Source: Tretioscincus oriximinensis
Lineage: Eukaryota > Chordata > Lepidosauria > Squamata > Gymnophthalmidae
Reading direction: 5' to 3'
Assembly: GCA_022410635.1 (NCBI GenBank)
Contig: JAJVDF010000193.1
Coordinates: 744,646 to 808,645, forward strand
Length of the DNA stretch: 64,000 nt
Of the stretch, positions 10,061-21,480 are shown one piece after another. Numbering within the stretch: the stretch's first letter is position 1; each line of letters starts with the position of its first letter. The notes under the pieces are model-generated. The model saw nothing but the letters and a program-made list of their open reading frames with translations, was not told the origin of the DNA and made no database searches. A program made the translations under genes and the position numbers.

Positions 10061-10806
10061 AGAGATGCTTTGAGAATAGGACTAAACTGAACTAGATGCA
10101 GTGTGTAATTGCCTGTGATATTATGTACAACGACGGTTTGGCATTTGCACAGCAGCACAATTTGTTTCAGTTCCAAGAATAAATGTATGTGGCTGTGGCT
10201 AATCCACATCAGGTTATTCCACATTTACTGAAATGGACTAAGCTAGATCCATGCAAATCAGGCCATAAGCATCTAAGGACATCAGAAAGGAATAGTTCTT
10301 AGATTAAAAGGTTTCAATTTGCATGAATTCAGTTTGAATGTCATTTCCAGGGATCCAAATCTTTGCAGATATGACTGAATGTTTATTGTAGCGTGCGTTC
10401 TTTCTTTGCATGGAGAAGAAGTACCCTTAACATTTTTAAAAAGCTTTAGAACATAAACGTTCTTCTCTTTTTAAGTAAGAATTGTTAGAATTCTTCCTCT
10501 ACAATTATAGTTTTTACAATTACAGTAACGGAACAATATTATTGAGCCACGACAATTCTATATACTTTATTATGTTTTTTAAAAAATACCAATATATTCA
10601 ACTTTTTAAATCCTTCCTATTATAACATAATTACAGCAATCAACTATCATGTGCAAAGAGGTGCTATTTTGTTTGCCAGAAATGTGTTAAAATAAGCGTT
10701 TAATTGAAATGTCATTTAATTAAAAGCAATGTTTTGTACCACTAGTAAATGCATAGTTTCTCCTCAGTATACTGAATAAGCAACAATTGAATGTTTATTT
10801 ACTTAC

Positions 10807-10880
10807 CCACAATCCCTAAAGCAATGTAACCCAGGATGACCACAACAAAGATAACACAGCAGAGAACATCTGTGCAATGC
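10807..10880 (-). CDS. SLC44A5: SLC44 choline-transporter-like exon encoding the first membrane helix
   Basis: Read on the minus strand, this 74 bp block is preceded by a pyrimidine-rich tract ending in TTTTTAG and followed by a GTAAGT donor. Its first base completes an Arg codon begun in the exon at 29588-29636. The next 24 codons read HCTDVLCCVIF followed by VVVILGYIALGIV, and the last base opens the next codon (G, expected to become Ala). The CTD-x-x-CC motif followed by a hydrophobic helix is the hallmark start of vertebrate SLC44 (CTL) proteins, multi-pass membrane proteins linked to choline transport. The next family exon (a GDPR-type motif) is not seen in the remaining 10.8 kb. Family assignment is strong. 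The paralogue (A5 rather than A2 or A4) is inferred from the very long introns. Confidence 0.8.
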
Positions 10881-11689
10881 CTAAAAACAAAACATATTAA
10901 ATAGTTACAAGTGTGCCCAACAAGACAATTGCAAACCAAAACACACTTATTTCTTGGCACACTATAAGTACATAGGGAATCTGCTGAGTAGCAATGCATT
11001 TATCCACTGGCAGTGATAAGCAAATTGTTAATCTTTTCCCAATCTAATTTTAAAATCTTCAGGCCTATTTCCAGCAAATAGCTGCTATGTAAAAATTACC
11101 CAACCAGAATTCCAGAGCAATATGTATAATGACAATTTTTAATTTTTTGTTTTTTCTCTTATGTACTGGAGAGAGAAGAGGAAAGAAAATCAGCTTCTAT
11201 GAAAGACCCAGTTGAAGAAAATTAAGGACCAAATGATTCATATAAACTGATTCTTTCTCTACCTCTCGGACTTTGTCTGAACAGTCTTAAACAATGCATC
11301 CTTATGTGTTGTGGAAGTGTTAACAGTTCCCTAAAACACATTACTGTGTCTGTGCAAACAAGGCCACAGAATCATAACAAACATTACCTTGTCATTACCC
11401 ATGCTATTCTGTATTACTTCCCCAGGGTAATAACCATTCTATGTTCATGGATACTATATTCTCCATCCATGGAAATATTAGCTAGATGCAGGGGCATAGG
11501 GATAAAGTCAATCTGCTTCATTTGCCATAAACATAAAGTAAAACTGTACATGCCACTGGTCAATCTCAACAACAGCTTTTATCATTATATGCTACCACTG
11601 AGTCACAACCAACAGCTGCCTCTGTGGGTGCCTCTATGCAGTTTACTTGGCATAAATAGAGAACTTCCGGTAACGTATAAAAAATAAGG

Positions 11690-11876
11690 CTTGACTTGCA
11701 TTTTCCTGATTTAATCAACTTTAGTAGAAGTGGATTAGCTTGATCTGTCTTATATTCTTTTTGCACAGGCTCATTTTAGGGCCTAAAACAGATTACTGAA
11801 ACTAAGCAGAGTCTAAGAGAAATCAAGATTACCCACTTCTACTAAAGTAGATTAAATCAGGAAAATGCAAATCAAG
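11690..11876. repeat. 187 bp foldback element
   Basis: The left arm CTTGACTTGCATTTTCCTGA, continuing through AATCAACTTTAGTAGAAGTGG, is mirrored by the right arm CCACTTCTACTAAAGTAGAT to TCAGGAAAATGCAAATCAAG. The arms are about 60 bp. No convincing target duplication was found. Confidence 0.7.
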
Positions 11877-13129
11877 GTAGAGTTAGTAGAAATATATTTA
11901 GATCTTCTACAAGACTGACAAATATCTCTTGCATAATATACTGTAGTTGCTTCTCCTAATTACTCCCTTTCTATAGCTAGCAATTACTTGTATAACATGT
12001 TTTTTGCAAAATATGGTACTTATGCTACCACTTTATATAGAGGATGGCACATTTTATTTACCTTAGAAAAGAAAAACTGTGGTCAGCAAAACAGCTTTCT
12101 ATTAGGGACTGTTGCACTGACTTGTTTATAGATTTTTCTATGTATGCAAAAATTTTATATACACTTTTCATATTAATTCCAGTGTTGCTGACAATAATCA
12201 AATGATAAAAGATTTAAAGAAATAAACTCAGCTTTACATCTAGACATCATAAAGAGCAAATACATTTTAAGCAGGTGCTGAATATTCAAAAGAGCCAGTT
12301 TTGAGCTAATTTTAGAAGAATGATTCTTCACTCACAGTGTAGCTGAAGAGCATTTTGATTCCACGTGGATTCTACATTAATAATAGCCAACTTAGAAGGA
12401 TAACAATAACTAGAATGCCTATTAACCTCTTAGTACTTACAAGCTTAGTGAATATGGCCTTCGTGAAAGAATGTGAAATGTGCGTCTGTCCAAAGGAATG
12501 AAGGGACACCATTTGCACTGGGCAAACGGACCATCCTAGCAGATGTCTTCAACATGCTTTGAATGATCTACTCTCTTCAAGTGATCCAAGAAAGATTCTA
12601 GGCTGGTATACCAGCCCAGCTACTCATATGTGGAGAGACCTTATGTGGATAGTTGAAACTGAGATACACAGCACCATTTTCTAAGCACTTGGAAGTGGCA
12701 TCAAAAGTGCACTGTGTAACAAAACCGAGCAGGAGCTAAGACTGTATATGTTCTTTTTATATATATATTTATTCAATTTAGTTTTGGTAACACAGTCCCT
12801 TCTTATTAATATTGGTAGATGATCTTTTAATAAGGACAAGGCACTCGGATTTTATATGTTTGTATGTGCGTAGATAGGATATGTAAGATAGGGATGATAA
12901 AATAATTCTGTAAATAAGGGTTTATATCTTCAGGTAGGCTGCTACCCCTCCCCTCAGGAAGAAACCAAAATTATGGAGTGAAAATGAAACCAGAATGAGC
13001 CCTGTTACTCCAAATAACAAAGTTTTATGTTTTAAAACACAAAAACAGCTTTATTAAAGCAAAAGGTGACACACAAACTTAAAGAAAACCAACGATACAA
13101 ACTAACTTCACTGGGTTAGGGCAAAAGGT

Positions 13130-13455
13130 ATTGGCACTTTACAATATCTGTGTCACAGACTGTTTCTCTTGCCTACATTTAAAGTCTCCCCCAGTTCTCC
13201 CTTTTCTCTCCCTACAACCCCAGCAGTTCAATATCCCTTTTTGCTGTTTATGTAATTTCACACTCCTAGCAGAGAACCAGTTTTATTTCAATTGTTTGGC
13301 CACACGCTCAAACAACCTCCCACAACAGCCATTTAACACTCAATCTATCAATCAACCACAACAACAACTCTCAATCAATCAAAGCCCCAACTCACTCACA
13401 CCTCCCCCTTTTATAATCCAAGCCCCGTCCCCAAGACTCAGCTTCTTAGCTTAGA
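13130..13455 (+). other. Pyrimidine-rich, low-complexity stretch
   Basis: C/T-rich sequence with CAATCAAT and CAACAACAAC repeats. The 107-codon open frame here is rich in Ser, Pro, Gln and Asn from the low complexity, and shows no domain or splice context. Confidence 0.6.
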
Positions 13456-14100
13456 AAATTTAAAGGAGCCTCACTCTATTTAAATGATTTTATTACACAC
13501 TGTTTCTAGATGTCCAGCCAAAATGCCCCCCAGTAGCTATTACGGAAACTAGGAATTTATATCCGGGGACATTGTAGTTAGGCTGGGATGGGCCATCAGC
13601 AACTCAGTTCATCATGTGCTGGATTATGAAGTTCAGGGCTAGTGCAACATGGAATAACCCACATGGTGTGGAAATAGCTACGTCCTCTATAACAATTGAG
13701 AAGACTAAAACATGATTCCTCACATAAGGGTCCACATACAAGAACCACAAATACTACCTTCTGGACAAGAGATGGTATATGCCATCTTGTGGTTGAATAA
13801 AAAACTTATAAAACCTTTCTTGGCATGTTTTCCCTTACCTTGTCACCTTGTAGTAAATCCTTACAGTTCATTTTATTTTTATTTGGTAGGGTCATATACA
13901 CAGAGGCCCCGTCATACACAGAGGCCCCATTCTGACATTCCCTTTTAGTCTAGTTTGGGAAGAAAAGGAGAACGTTTTCAGATTGAATTCCATTTTCCTT
14001 CCTCCCCAAACTACACCTTCTGCCTGGATGTTCCAATCTAGATTATTTTGGGTTCTCTCCCCAACCCAATCCTGGTCAGCTGTTGGCATAACTAAGAGGA

Positions 14101-14145
14101 GTGTGTCTGTGTGTATGCATGCATGCGTGTGTGTGTGGGGGGAGA
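14101..14145 (+). repeat. Imperfect TG repeat
   Basis: GTGTGTCTGTGTGTATGCAT, GCATGCGTGTGTGTGTG and then a G run form a short, interrupted microsatellite. Confidence 0.8.
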
Positions 14146-15016
14146 GTGTCTCTGCAAATCAGATAGGATAGAACTGATAAGTAACTCAAGTTTACTCCAT
14201 TTTCTGATCGATTTTACTTTGCCCTGTTTTCCAAGGGCAGACCAATGTAAATGTGCCAAGATCCACCCTTGCAAATACAATTCCTGATATGTCTCACAAT
14301 TGACAGCTCTAGGATCTGCTACCCATTACATGTTGTGAAGACATAACTTGCATTTGTAGCATGCAGTTCTGCTGGCTGATGGCTCTCAGCCATTTAAAAT
14401 ACAAGCCATGAGTGTGAAAAACATGCAATATTTTCAGATCTACATTGGATTGCCCAAATATCTCTCGCATAAAGGACTAATAATGTGTGGTATTATTGTG
14501 GGAAAACTAACTTTACACCCAGATAGTAGCAAAATGTAGCTTGTCTGGATATTTGGTTCTGCAGTCTGCAATCTTTTATTTTAGTAAGTCCAGCGTATAT
14601 GTGCAGAGCCAAACCATGTTGAATGTAGTGTTCATTCACTTCTAAGTATTTTGTGAAATATTTGAAAATACATATCATCCCGTCGTAGTAGCACATATCT
14701 AAATCAGTAAGTGCCTATACTTGCTCCACACTTTTATCTTACTATTTGGCAGAGACTAAGAGAAGCAACTGCAAGATTCAAACAAGAACCTGACAATAGT
14801 CTTAAAAACTGTATTTGCACTGATGTCTATTACCCTAAGAGAGGGAAGATTGCCACTGGCATGGGTCAAGACTGCCCACATTGAGACAGTCTATTTTGAA
14901 GCAGTCCACACTCCCAAGCACTATATCTCCTTTGTAGCTAGTAGTAGAGTTTCTGGAGGCCAAGAACTAAGTGCACTCTGTTGCACCTTCATGTATTGTG
15001 AAAGAGGGGTCTTCTG

Positions 15017-15024
15017 CATGCACG

Positions 15025-15058
<34 letters not shown>
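15017..15058 (+). repeat. CA repeat
   Basis: CATGCACGCACG is followed by (CA)n. The microsatellite extends the chance ORF 14823-15434 by encoding a Thr-His run. Confidence 0.85.
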
Positions 15059-15059
<1 letters not shown>

Positions 15060-16083
15060 CACACTGTTTTGGGACAAGGTAATCAACATACTCAAGAGGA
15101 CTTGTGGAACTTTGGTTATCCTAGCCTGGTTCTAGCTTCCACCCTGTACAGACAGAAGGGGGCTCCTCTATCCTGTGCTATCATGTGGGGGAAAGGTCCT
15201 GGATGCTTCCAAACACAGGATAACTTGCCATGCGGAAAGATAGAGATTCAAATATTAATGACAGAGGGTCATAAAAAGAAGTATCTTTCTACATTTGATC
15301 AAGTGATAATCTGCATTACACAAAGTGAATGCTGGTCTATGATTGGAGTACATGGAAATACTAGCATTCAATTTCAGGCATCTGTGATGGCTAGCTTATT
15401 CTTGAGCATAAAAAACAGGAGGTCTTCACGATGAGGGTAAATGCCAACAAAATTGTCCTTAATATTACAACATAAATATTTAAACGCTTTCCATATCTAC
15501 ATTGCCTTCCTGCTGCTTCCATAACTGTGTCACCTGCAAAGAGCACAAATAACTGTAAATGGATGGAAGTTATATTATGCCCTTTTGGTAAGTGATCATT
15601 CTGCCAGGTGTCGCTGCACTCTTGGCTCCTGTTCATAAACTGTATCCTCTGAGTGGATGCTGTATTTATAATCCAATAGCTCCTCTCAAAATATATCAAA
15701 TATACAACACCACATAATCGGCTTGGTGTAGTTTGATAAAGAAGTGTTCTCTTAAAATATTTCACATAAAAAAGGCAGTAAAATGAGAAAGAGACAAATT
15801 CTAGGGTTATTTGCTCAGATGTAGTGTCTACTCTGTTCACTGGAGCTCACAGTGAAGTGTAGGAAATGCTGGCATGACAGCCTGTAACATAAATGTGATC
15901 ATGAAAGATGAAAATCCCAGTAACACAGTATTGTTGAAGTCCTTTGTGGCAAGAAACTTACTTGTTCTGCTTCAGGCATATCCATAGAACTAGTCACTAG
16001 CCCACCTCAACTTCCACTTCTCTCATTTCTTTCCAGTACATATAGTGTATCTTTTATCTCAAGTCAGTAGGAAAAGAGTTGGT

Positions 16084-16330
16084 TTTACATCCAGCCTTTC
16101 TCAACCCAAAGGGATTACATATCCTTCTGTTCTTCTTTTCACATCTTGCAAAGTACTCCTACTTTACAAGATGTGAAAAGAAGAATAGAAGGAAATGTTG
16201 GGATACCTCTGAAGAACTGTGACTAACTCAAGGTCAGCTGGCTAGCTTGCTTCATGGAGGAGCACAGAATTGAATCAAATTACCAGATTAGACTCTGGCA
16301 CTCTAACCACAAGACGAGACTAGCTCTTGA
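16084..16330 (-). repeat. MIR-like SINE carrying a 32 bp hairpin
   Basis: It has the same layout as the 47650 SINE: CAGCCTTTCTCAACCCAAAG at the left, GAACTGTGACTAACTCAAGG in the middle and GGCACTCTAACCACAAGACG at the right. A hairpin at 16123-16192 is inserted into or grown within it. Confidence 0.65.
16123..16192. repeat. 32 bp near-perfect hairpin
   Basis: Arms 16123-16154 and 16161-16192 pair at 30 of 32 positions around a 6-base loop (ACTCCT). Both mismatches are G/A or C/T transitions that allow wobble pairing in RNA. It lies in the MIR-like SINE at 16084-16330, where other SINE copies have no hairpin. Confidence 0.85.
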
Positions 16331-16420
16331 ATAGCCCATCTAGTCCAACATTCTGCCAAGAAAACCAATCCATTTGCTTCTCCTCCTAGCAAACAATGAA
16401 ATTGGTCACTTTTTTATCAG

Positions 16421-16599
16421 CAAAGGAGCTAGCAACACTTTGAGACTAACTTGAGAAAAGAGGGTGGCATAAGCTTTCGTAGACACGTCTACTTCGTCTA
16501 CGAAAGCTTATGCCACCCACTTTTCTCAAGTTAGTCTCAAAGTGCTGCTAGCTCCTTTGCTGGACTTTCTACTAGACTAACACGGCTATTTCTCTGAAA
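16421..16599. mobile_element. Penelope-like element, near-perfect hairpin insertion
   Basis: Two copies of the PLE tail lie head to head with the symmetry centre near 16495/16496 and essentially no loop. The left arm (16421-16495) is inverted. The right arm (16496-16599) is forward and carries the ~34 bp extension ending in TATTTCTCTGAAA. An 11 bp target duplication (TTTTTTATCAG) sits at 16410-16420 and 16600-16610. Arm identity is very high over ~70 bp, so single strands could form a long hairpin. Confidence 0.85.
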
Positions 16600-17212
16600 T
16601 TTTTTATCAGTTATTAGTTGTTCTAAATAAAGTATTGGAAACCACAATTAAGTATAAATCTACTAAACACATGGAGAAGAACGAATTGCTGAAACATAGT
16701 AATGATGGGTTTAGAGCTGAACAACCAAATCTACCACATCATAGGTGTCTTGATATGCAGGCTTGCCCTTTTCCTTGAGGTTTAGGGATTCCTGATGAAT
16801 GGAATAATTTCAAGGATCTATTTCAGTAAGAAAAAAATACTATTATTCCATTCATCAGATACAGGAAACTTGCCACGAAGAGAGTGAACGAAACTCATGT
16901 TCAAACAAGAGTTAAACTGTGCTGCAGGTGTCCAGGACAAACAGGTCCAGATTGCTCTCCTCTTACTGTGATTGAATGAAGTCATGGGACCTGTCTGGAG
17001 CAGATACAGGCAGAACATTCACAAACCACTTTAAAGTGCCACACATTGGGTATGTAATTAAAGCTAGTAAGGAAAAGGCAAGGTGATCAGAGCAGAGAAA
17101 GCAATCCAGGTTCGACTGCCCCATTCTGAATGCTCACTTGTATCCCCAACTGAAATTACGAAACGCAGCAAACGCCCATGGTGAAAAAATGAAATTATGT
17201 AAATCATAGTGC

Positions 17213-17513
17213 AGGCACGAATGGCTCAGTCGCTAAGGAAATAGTCTCTCATCTGGGAGATCGGGTTTTGAAGCCCTGTGTCGAACGTGGGGAGGGGTAA
17301 ACACCTTCCACTAGCCTGTAGCTCTAGCCAACCCAGCTATTCAAAAGCAAGAATTGCAAGAAATTGCAACTGACTGCAATTAGATAAATGGGAACCACCG
17401 CAGCCTGGTGGGGAAGATAGAATGTAAGCCTTCAGGCAAAAATCCCCTTGTATGTCACTTTGAGTCCCTTTGAAAGGTGAGAAAAGCAGAGTATAAGAAA
17501 CCAGTTCTTCTTT
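17213..17513 (+). repeat. tRNA-derived SINE, full-length copy
   Basis: A second full-length copy of the SINE at 3897-4191, with head GGCACGAATGGCTCAGTCGC, B box GGGTTTTGAAGCC, and tail TTTGAAAGGTGAGAAAAGC plus GTATAAGAAACCAGTTCTTC. The two copies differ at scattered sites. Confidence 0.8.
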
Positions 17514-19683
17514 GTCAATACAGCCTGCAACTCAGCAACTCTGTTACAATATTTCTGTACAGTTGAAAAGTACGTAAATCCAAGAGTGACTAATATCATG
17601 CAGTTTTCTGAATGTGCAGTTTTGAGGTTTACCACTGATATGGATTGCACCCACTGCTGCAGAAAAGGGAGGAGTGGATAGTGCATTCCTCTCCATCATG
17701 GGACTGTCAAGATATAGCTTCCCAAAATGTGTTTGAGAAACCCATCAAAAATGTTCTCACTGGATTTTATCAGGGCTTTTTTTCAGAAAATCTTCCTTTG
17801 AGTTATATGAAGCAGAACTCAAAAGTGGCTCATCATTTTGTTGATGGATTTTCTTCATTCTGCAAGTTGACTGTGAAGGTGGATTAAAACTTTAGGTTTT
17901 TAGGTGGGCTATCTGCAATGAAAACCAATATATTTCATTCAATATGTTCCTTTGTACTTTAGCATCTCTATAAACAGCAGCTTGAACTTGAGAAAGGTGC
18001 TATTTAGATAAGGGTCCAAACTGCTAGTTTAAAAAAAAAAAGGTGAGAAAAGGTGAAACTTAAATTTAGTTTGCAGAATCCCTTTAATTCATGACTTAAT
18101 TTCAAGATATTTTCAAGAGACAAACTAGCACATTTCAACCCAAAGCAATTTTTAAAGCTATCATTTTCTTTTGTATTTTTTAAATAGCTTAAACAAATTG
18201 TAAAGTCTGTTTGATGTACTGCAATTACCTAGAATATAATACGAATTTTTCACACTCATCTCAGGCTGTAACTACCAACATATAGTTACGCCATGATTCT
18301 CAGCAGCAGACTGAAATAGATTGTGCCCCAAAATTCAGTGCTCAACACTACCAGTGCCATTAAATATTAAACATATTAAAATAGGAAAAAGCCATAAGAA
18401 GATTCATTTCCACACAGAACCATATACTGAGCTGTTATAAATTCTGACAAAGTAGCAAGATGTTAGATCGTATCAGATTGGTAATTACATATTTCAAATT
18501 CTGATGGTTAAATAATTCTTTGATATTCGAGTTCAGCTGAAAGGTCCCTGGTACTTTAAGCTCCATTCTAATAACTATGTTGTTGTTAATGCTTGATAAC
18601 ATACATTAAATGCATTTCCCCCCTAGTTTAAAGAAACATTTTTTATGCTGAGGCTTAACAAAAAGCTATCTCAAACTTGCCAGGAAACTGAATTATAGTG
18701 CAGGTTATGTACACATCTTAAATTTATTCTTTAAATCATTGTAGAGGAAATGAAATAGAATGGTGCTTTATAATAGAACAGAAGTCTGGATCGTTATCAC
18801 AACCATATAGAAAAACACCAAAATAGGTATTATTATACTTTGAAGGTTATTAATCGTGTTCATGGCATTCAAATATAATATTTCCCCTTGTTTAAATGGA
18901 AAGAAAGCAAAACTCAACACCCTAAAATGTGAAAAGGAATTCTAAGCTTTTTCAGATAGTACTGGACCAGATACCCAACAGAAAGAAATAACTTGTTTAT
19001 TTATTTGCCTTTCTATCTTGTCCTATGGCCAAGGGTCTCATGACAGATTAAAGCCTGGTTGGACACATAAACAGTACTTGGACATCTAGTCTGTTTTTCC
19101 TTAGCAACAAACTCATACATCCTACAAAGCTACAAAATATCCATCAGCAAACAATGTTTCTTCTGGAGTCGCATTTCACAATAGGGTACATGGGAGTGGC
19201 ACGCCAATTACTCAGTTCTACGGTACCCCACTCAAAGAATTGTCTGAATCAGTCATTAGAAATTCCCCGGAATTCCAAAAATAAGGGATTTTCTGACACA
19301 ACCTGTTACTGACATTAACTCTCTGATAATTGCCTGACAGCACTATAATAGACTGTCACTGTCTGTACACAACTTAAACAATGGGAGTGGCGGCGGTGGC
19401 GGGGGGGGGGGGGGCTAGTAGTATCTTAGGGATTAATAAAAAGAAAGCAATTGGTGAATTGAGTTTTGGTGATACTAGCTTTTATAGAATAAGGCTACTT
19501 CCTTCACTCTGGGAAGGCACCTGGAAGCCAGAAAACAATGAATATAAGAGGGGAGAGTATTCCAGATAGTAGATGCCACCAAAAATAAGGCTGAATTGGA
19601 GACAGGCACAAGGTGGACTGCATTCATTTATGCAGCATCAGGGTGTATTTGGAAGGCAACAATGTCTATGGACTCTCTATTCA

Positions 19684-19855
19684 ATAAATCAACAATGCAC
19701 TGGCTGGCCATTTACTACTGAGCCCAACAAGGGGGCTTTGCAGTACTTTAGAGACTAACAAGGGAAAAGTAAATGGCATAAAGAAGCCTACAAAAGCTCA
19801 TGCCACCAACCTTCCTTAACCTGTAAAGTGCTACAAGGCCCCATTGTTGATTTTT
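19684..19855. mobile_element. Old inverted Penelope-like tail pair
   Basis: The left arm has inverted tail sequence (CAGTACTTTAGAGACTAAC at ~19741). The right arm has forward tail sequence (AAAGCTCATGCCACC then TGTAAAGTGCTACAAGG), and the outer ends ATCAACAATG and CATTGTTGAT also match as inverted copies. The left arm contains ~36 extra bases not matched on the right. The divergence is greater than in the 8136 and 16421 copies. Confidence 0.55.
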
Positions 19856-19881
19856 TGGTACAGGGTTTATATATGTTTGTT

Positions 19882-20007
19882 AATTTCAGAGAAATAGCCG
19901 TGTTAGTTTAGCAGAAAATCCAGCAAAGGAGTTAGCAGCACTTTGAGACTAACTTGAGAAAAGTGGTTGGCATAAGCTTTCGTAGACAGGTCTACTTCTT
20001 CAGATGC
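19882..20007 (-). mobile_element. Penelope-like element, solo tail
   Basis: A single minus-strand PLE tail carries the long ~34 bp extension at its 3' end and an intact hammerhead-like core (CTGAAGA, 6 bp stem II, GAAAGCTT on the minus strand). It is bounded by an 8 bp direct repeat, TGTTTGTT, at 19874-19881 and 20008-20015. It is truncated just upstream of the ribozyme core. Confidence 0.8.
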
Positions 20008-20389
20008 TGTTTGTTGATACACATTTATGCATACTTGGAATGTCTTCAACAAGTGTATGTTTAGTGGAAATGCACTGAACACACTTTTTACTCGGTTGTA
20101 CCACTTTGTGACTGCAAGAGTATGCATAGCGAAAATGGATTAAACACCTTGTCACATTGTTATACCGCTTTCTGAATGCAATTGTTTATAAACTATAAAA
20201 CAAACAACGCTGGAGCCTGTTCCACTAGCTATTAATAAAAAAGTCATGAAACGTGATAGCTTTCTGGTGGAATGATGTAAAAAGTTGCAGGAGAATGTTG
20301 TGAAACAGTTACATGCCATATGTTAGCCAATCTGTAAAACAACAGTAGCTACTGGATGGGAAAAGCACAATCTGCATTTCTTTATGAAA

Positions 20390-20569
20390 GGCCCTGTCCC
20401 CACTGAGCCTTAGTCTGGGTCATATCTAGGGACAGAGCTTGGCCACCCACATGTCAGTATAGGCTATGGCAGGCCCCATTCGTGGCCTGCCATAGCCTAC
20501 ACTAGCATGTAGATGGCAGGTTCCTATTGCAAGATATAGCCCAGAATAAGGCTCAGTGGGGACAGGGCC
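20390..20569. repeat. 180 bp foldback element
   Basis: The left end GGCCCTGTCCCCACTGAGCC is the exact inverse of the right end GGCTCAGTGGGGACAGGGCC, and pairing continues almost to the middle (GGCTATGGCAGGCC with GGCCTGCCATAGCC). This is a MITE-like palindrome. The only flanking direct repeat seen is AAA. Fragments resembling its right arm (TATAGCCCAGAATAAGG) occur at 46895-46935 and 61335-61375. Confidence 0.75.
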
Positions 20570-21374
20570 AAAAAGTATTTTAATCAGAAATGTATCTCAC
20601 AAGTCGGTAAGATAATGTTCAAGAGGCAACTAAAAACCCTAGCTTCCAAAATAAAGTAATAAGTTTGAGTTGACTGTTGGGACTCATCAGGAAATAGGTG
20701 TTTGGTAGTAAATGATAGTTTAATGAAATTGCCAACACAATGGTACTTATATAATAGCAATAGCAAGTTGGAGCAAATTTTAAAATGGCATTTAAACATT
20801 TTTTATGTAAAAGAATATTTGTATAATGCATAAAGAACTCAACTTCAGTAGTCGTACTGTGGAATTAGGATATCATTGAATACAGACACTGCCTATATCT
20901 TGCTGCACTGACAAATTCTATTTGATTTTGAATTTTCCAGTTAGGGTGTTCACAATTACATTTGCATTCAGCTCCAGGTCTTGTTTTGGGGATAGAGCTC
21001 TCCCATATCTGATAGCATATAGTCAATCCAATTTCATCTGACAATGTCCAAGTGGCAACATCCATGTCTAGAATAATCTCTCAACTGGCTGACAGTGAAT
21101 GTTTGCCACAATCAGTGAATTTTCTTGGCAGAATGCTATTACTCTGCCAGCTGCCTCATTCATACACCCAAGTCAATTTAACAAGTTATTCTTGTAATTT
21201 CTCTGTGGCTGATTTTAGCATTCTAATCAATTGTAATGAATGAGACATCTCTTTTTGGTATTAGGCTGAACAGCTGCTGCAGATTCTCACAGAACGACTC
21301 AGGTTTGGCTTCTTCCACATCTGCAGCTGAAAAACAGACTGCAATTGTTGTTATATAATTGGCTTGGCCAAGAT

Positions 21375-21480
21375 CTGCATTTATTTATTTATTTATTATT
21401 TTATATATATTTATACCCCGAACCTTACCCGAAGGTCTCAGGGCGGCGAACAATAAAATATCAACACAAAATTAACAAAT
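21375..21480 (+). repeat. LINE/SINE-type tail fragment
   Basis: (ATTT)n, TATTTATACCCCGAACCTTA and CCGAAGGTCTCAGGGCGGCG match the shared 3' tail of MIR-like SINEs and LINEs in this window (47650, 50416). Similar short tails are at 1445-1500, 18985-19060 and 30590-30690. Confidence 0.55.

Larger units (their letters stand above)
11877..16083. other. Intronic DNA, mostly featureless
   Basis: Within the large intron. Apart from the pyrimidine-rich stretch (13130-13455) and the TG and CA microsatellites I find nothing supportable. A 203-codon ORF at 14823-15434 spans the CA repeat and has no family motif. 16611-17212, 17514-19683 and 20016-20389 are likewise AT-rich and featureless. Confidence 0.6.

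Noticed and set aside
14823..15434. 203-codon open frame, the longest in the window
   Set aside because: It spans a CA microsatellite (Thr-His run), has no recognisable domain, splice signal or repeat-protein motif, and is best seen as chance in intronic DNA.
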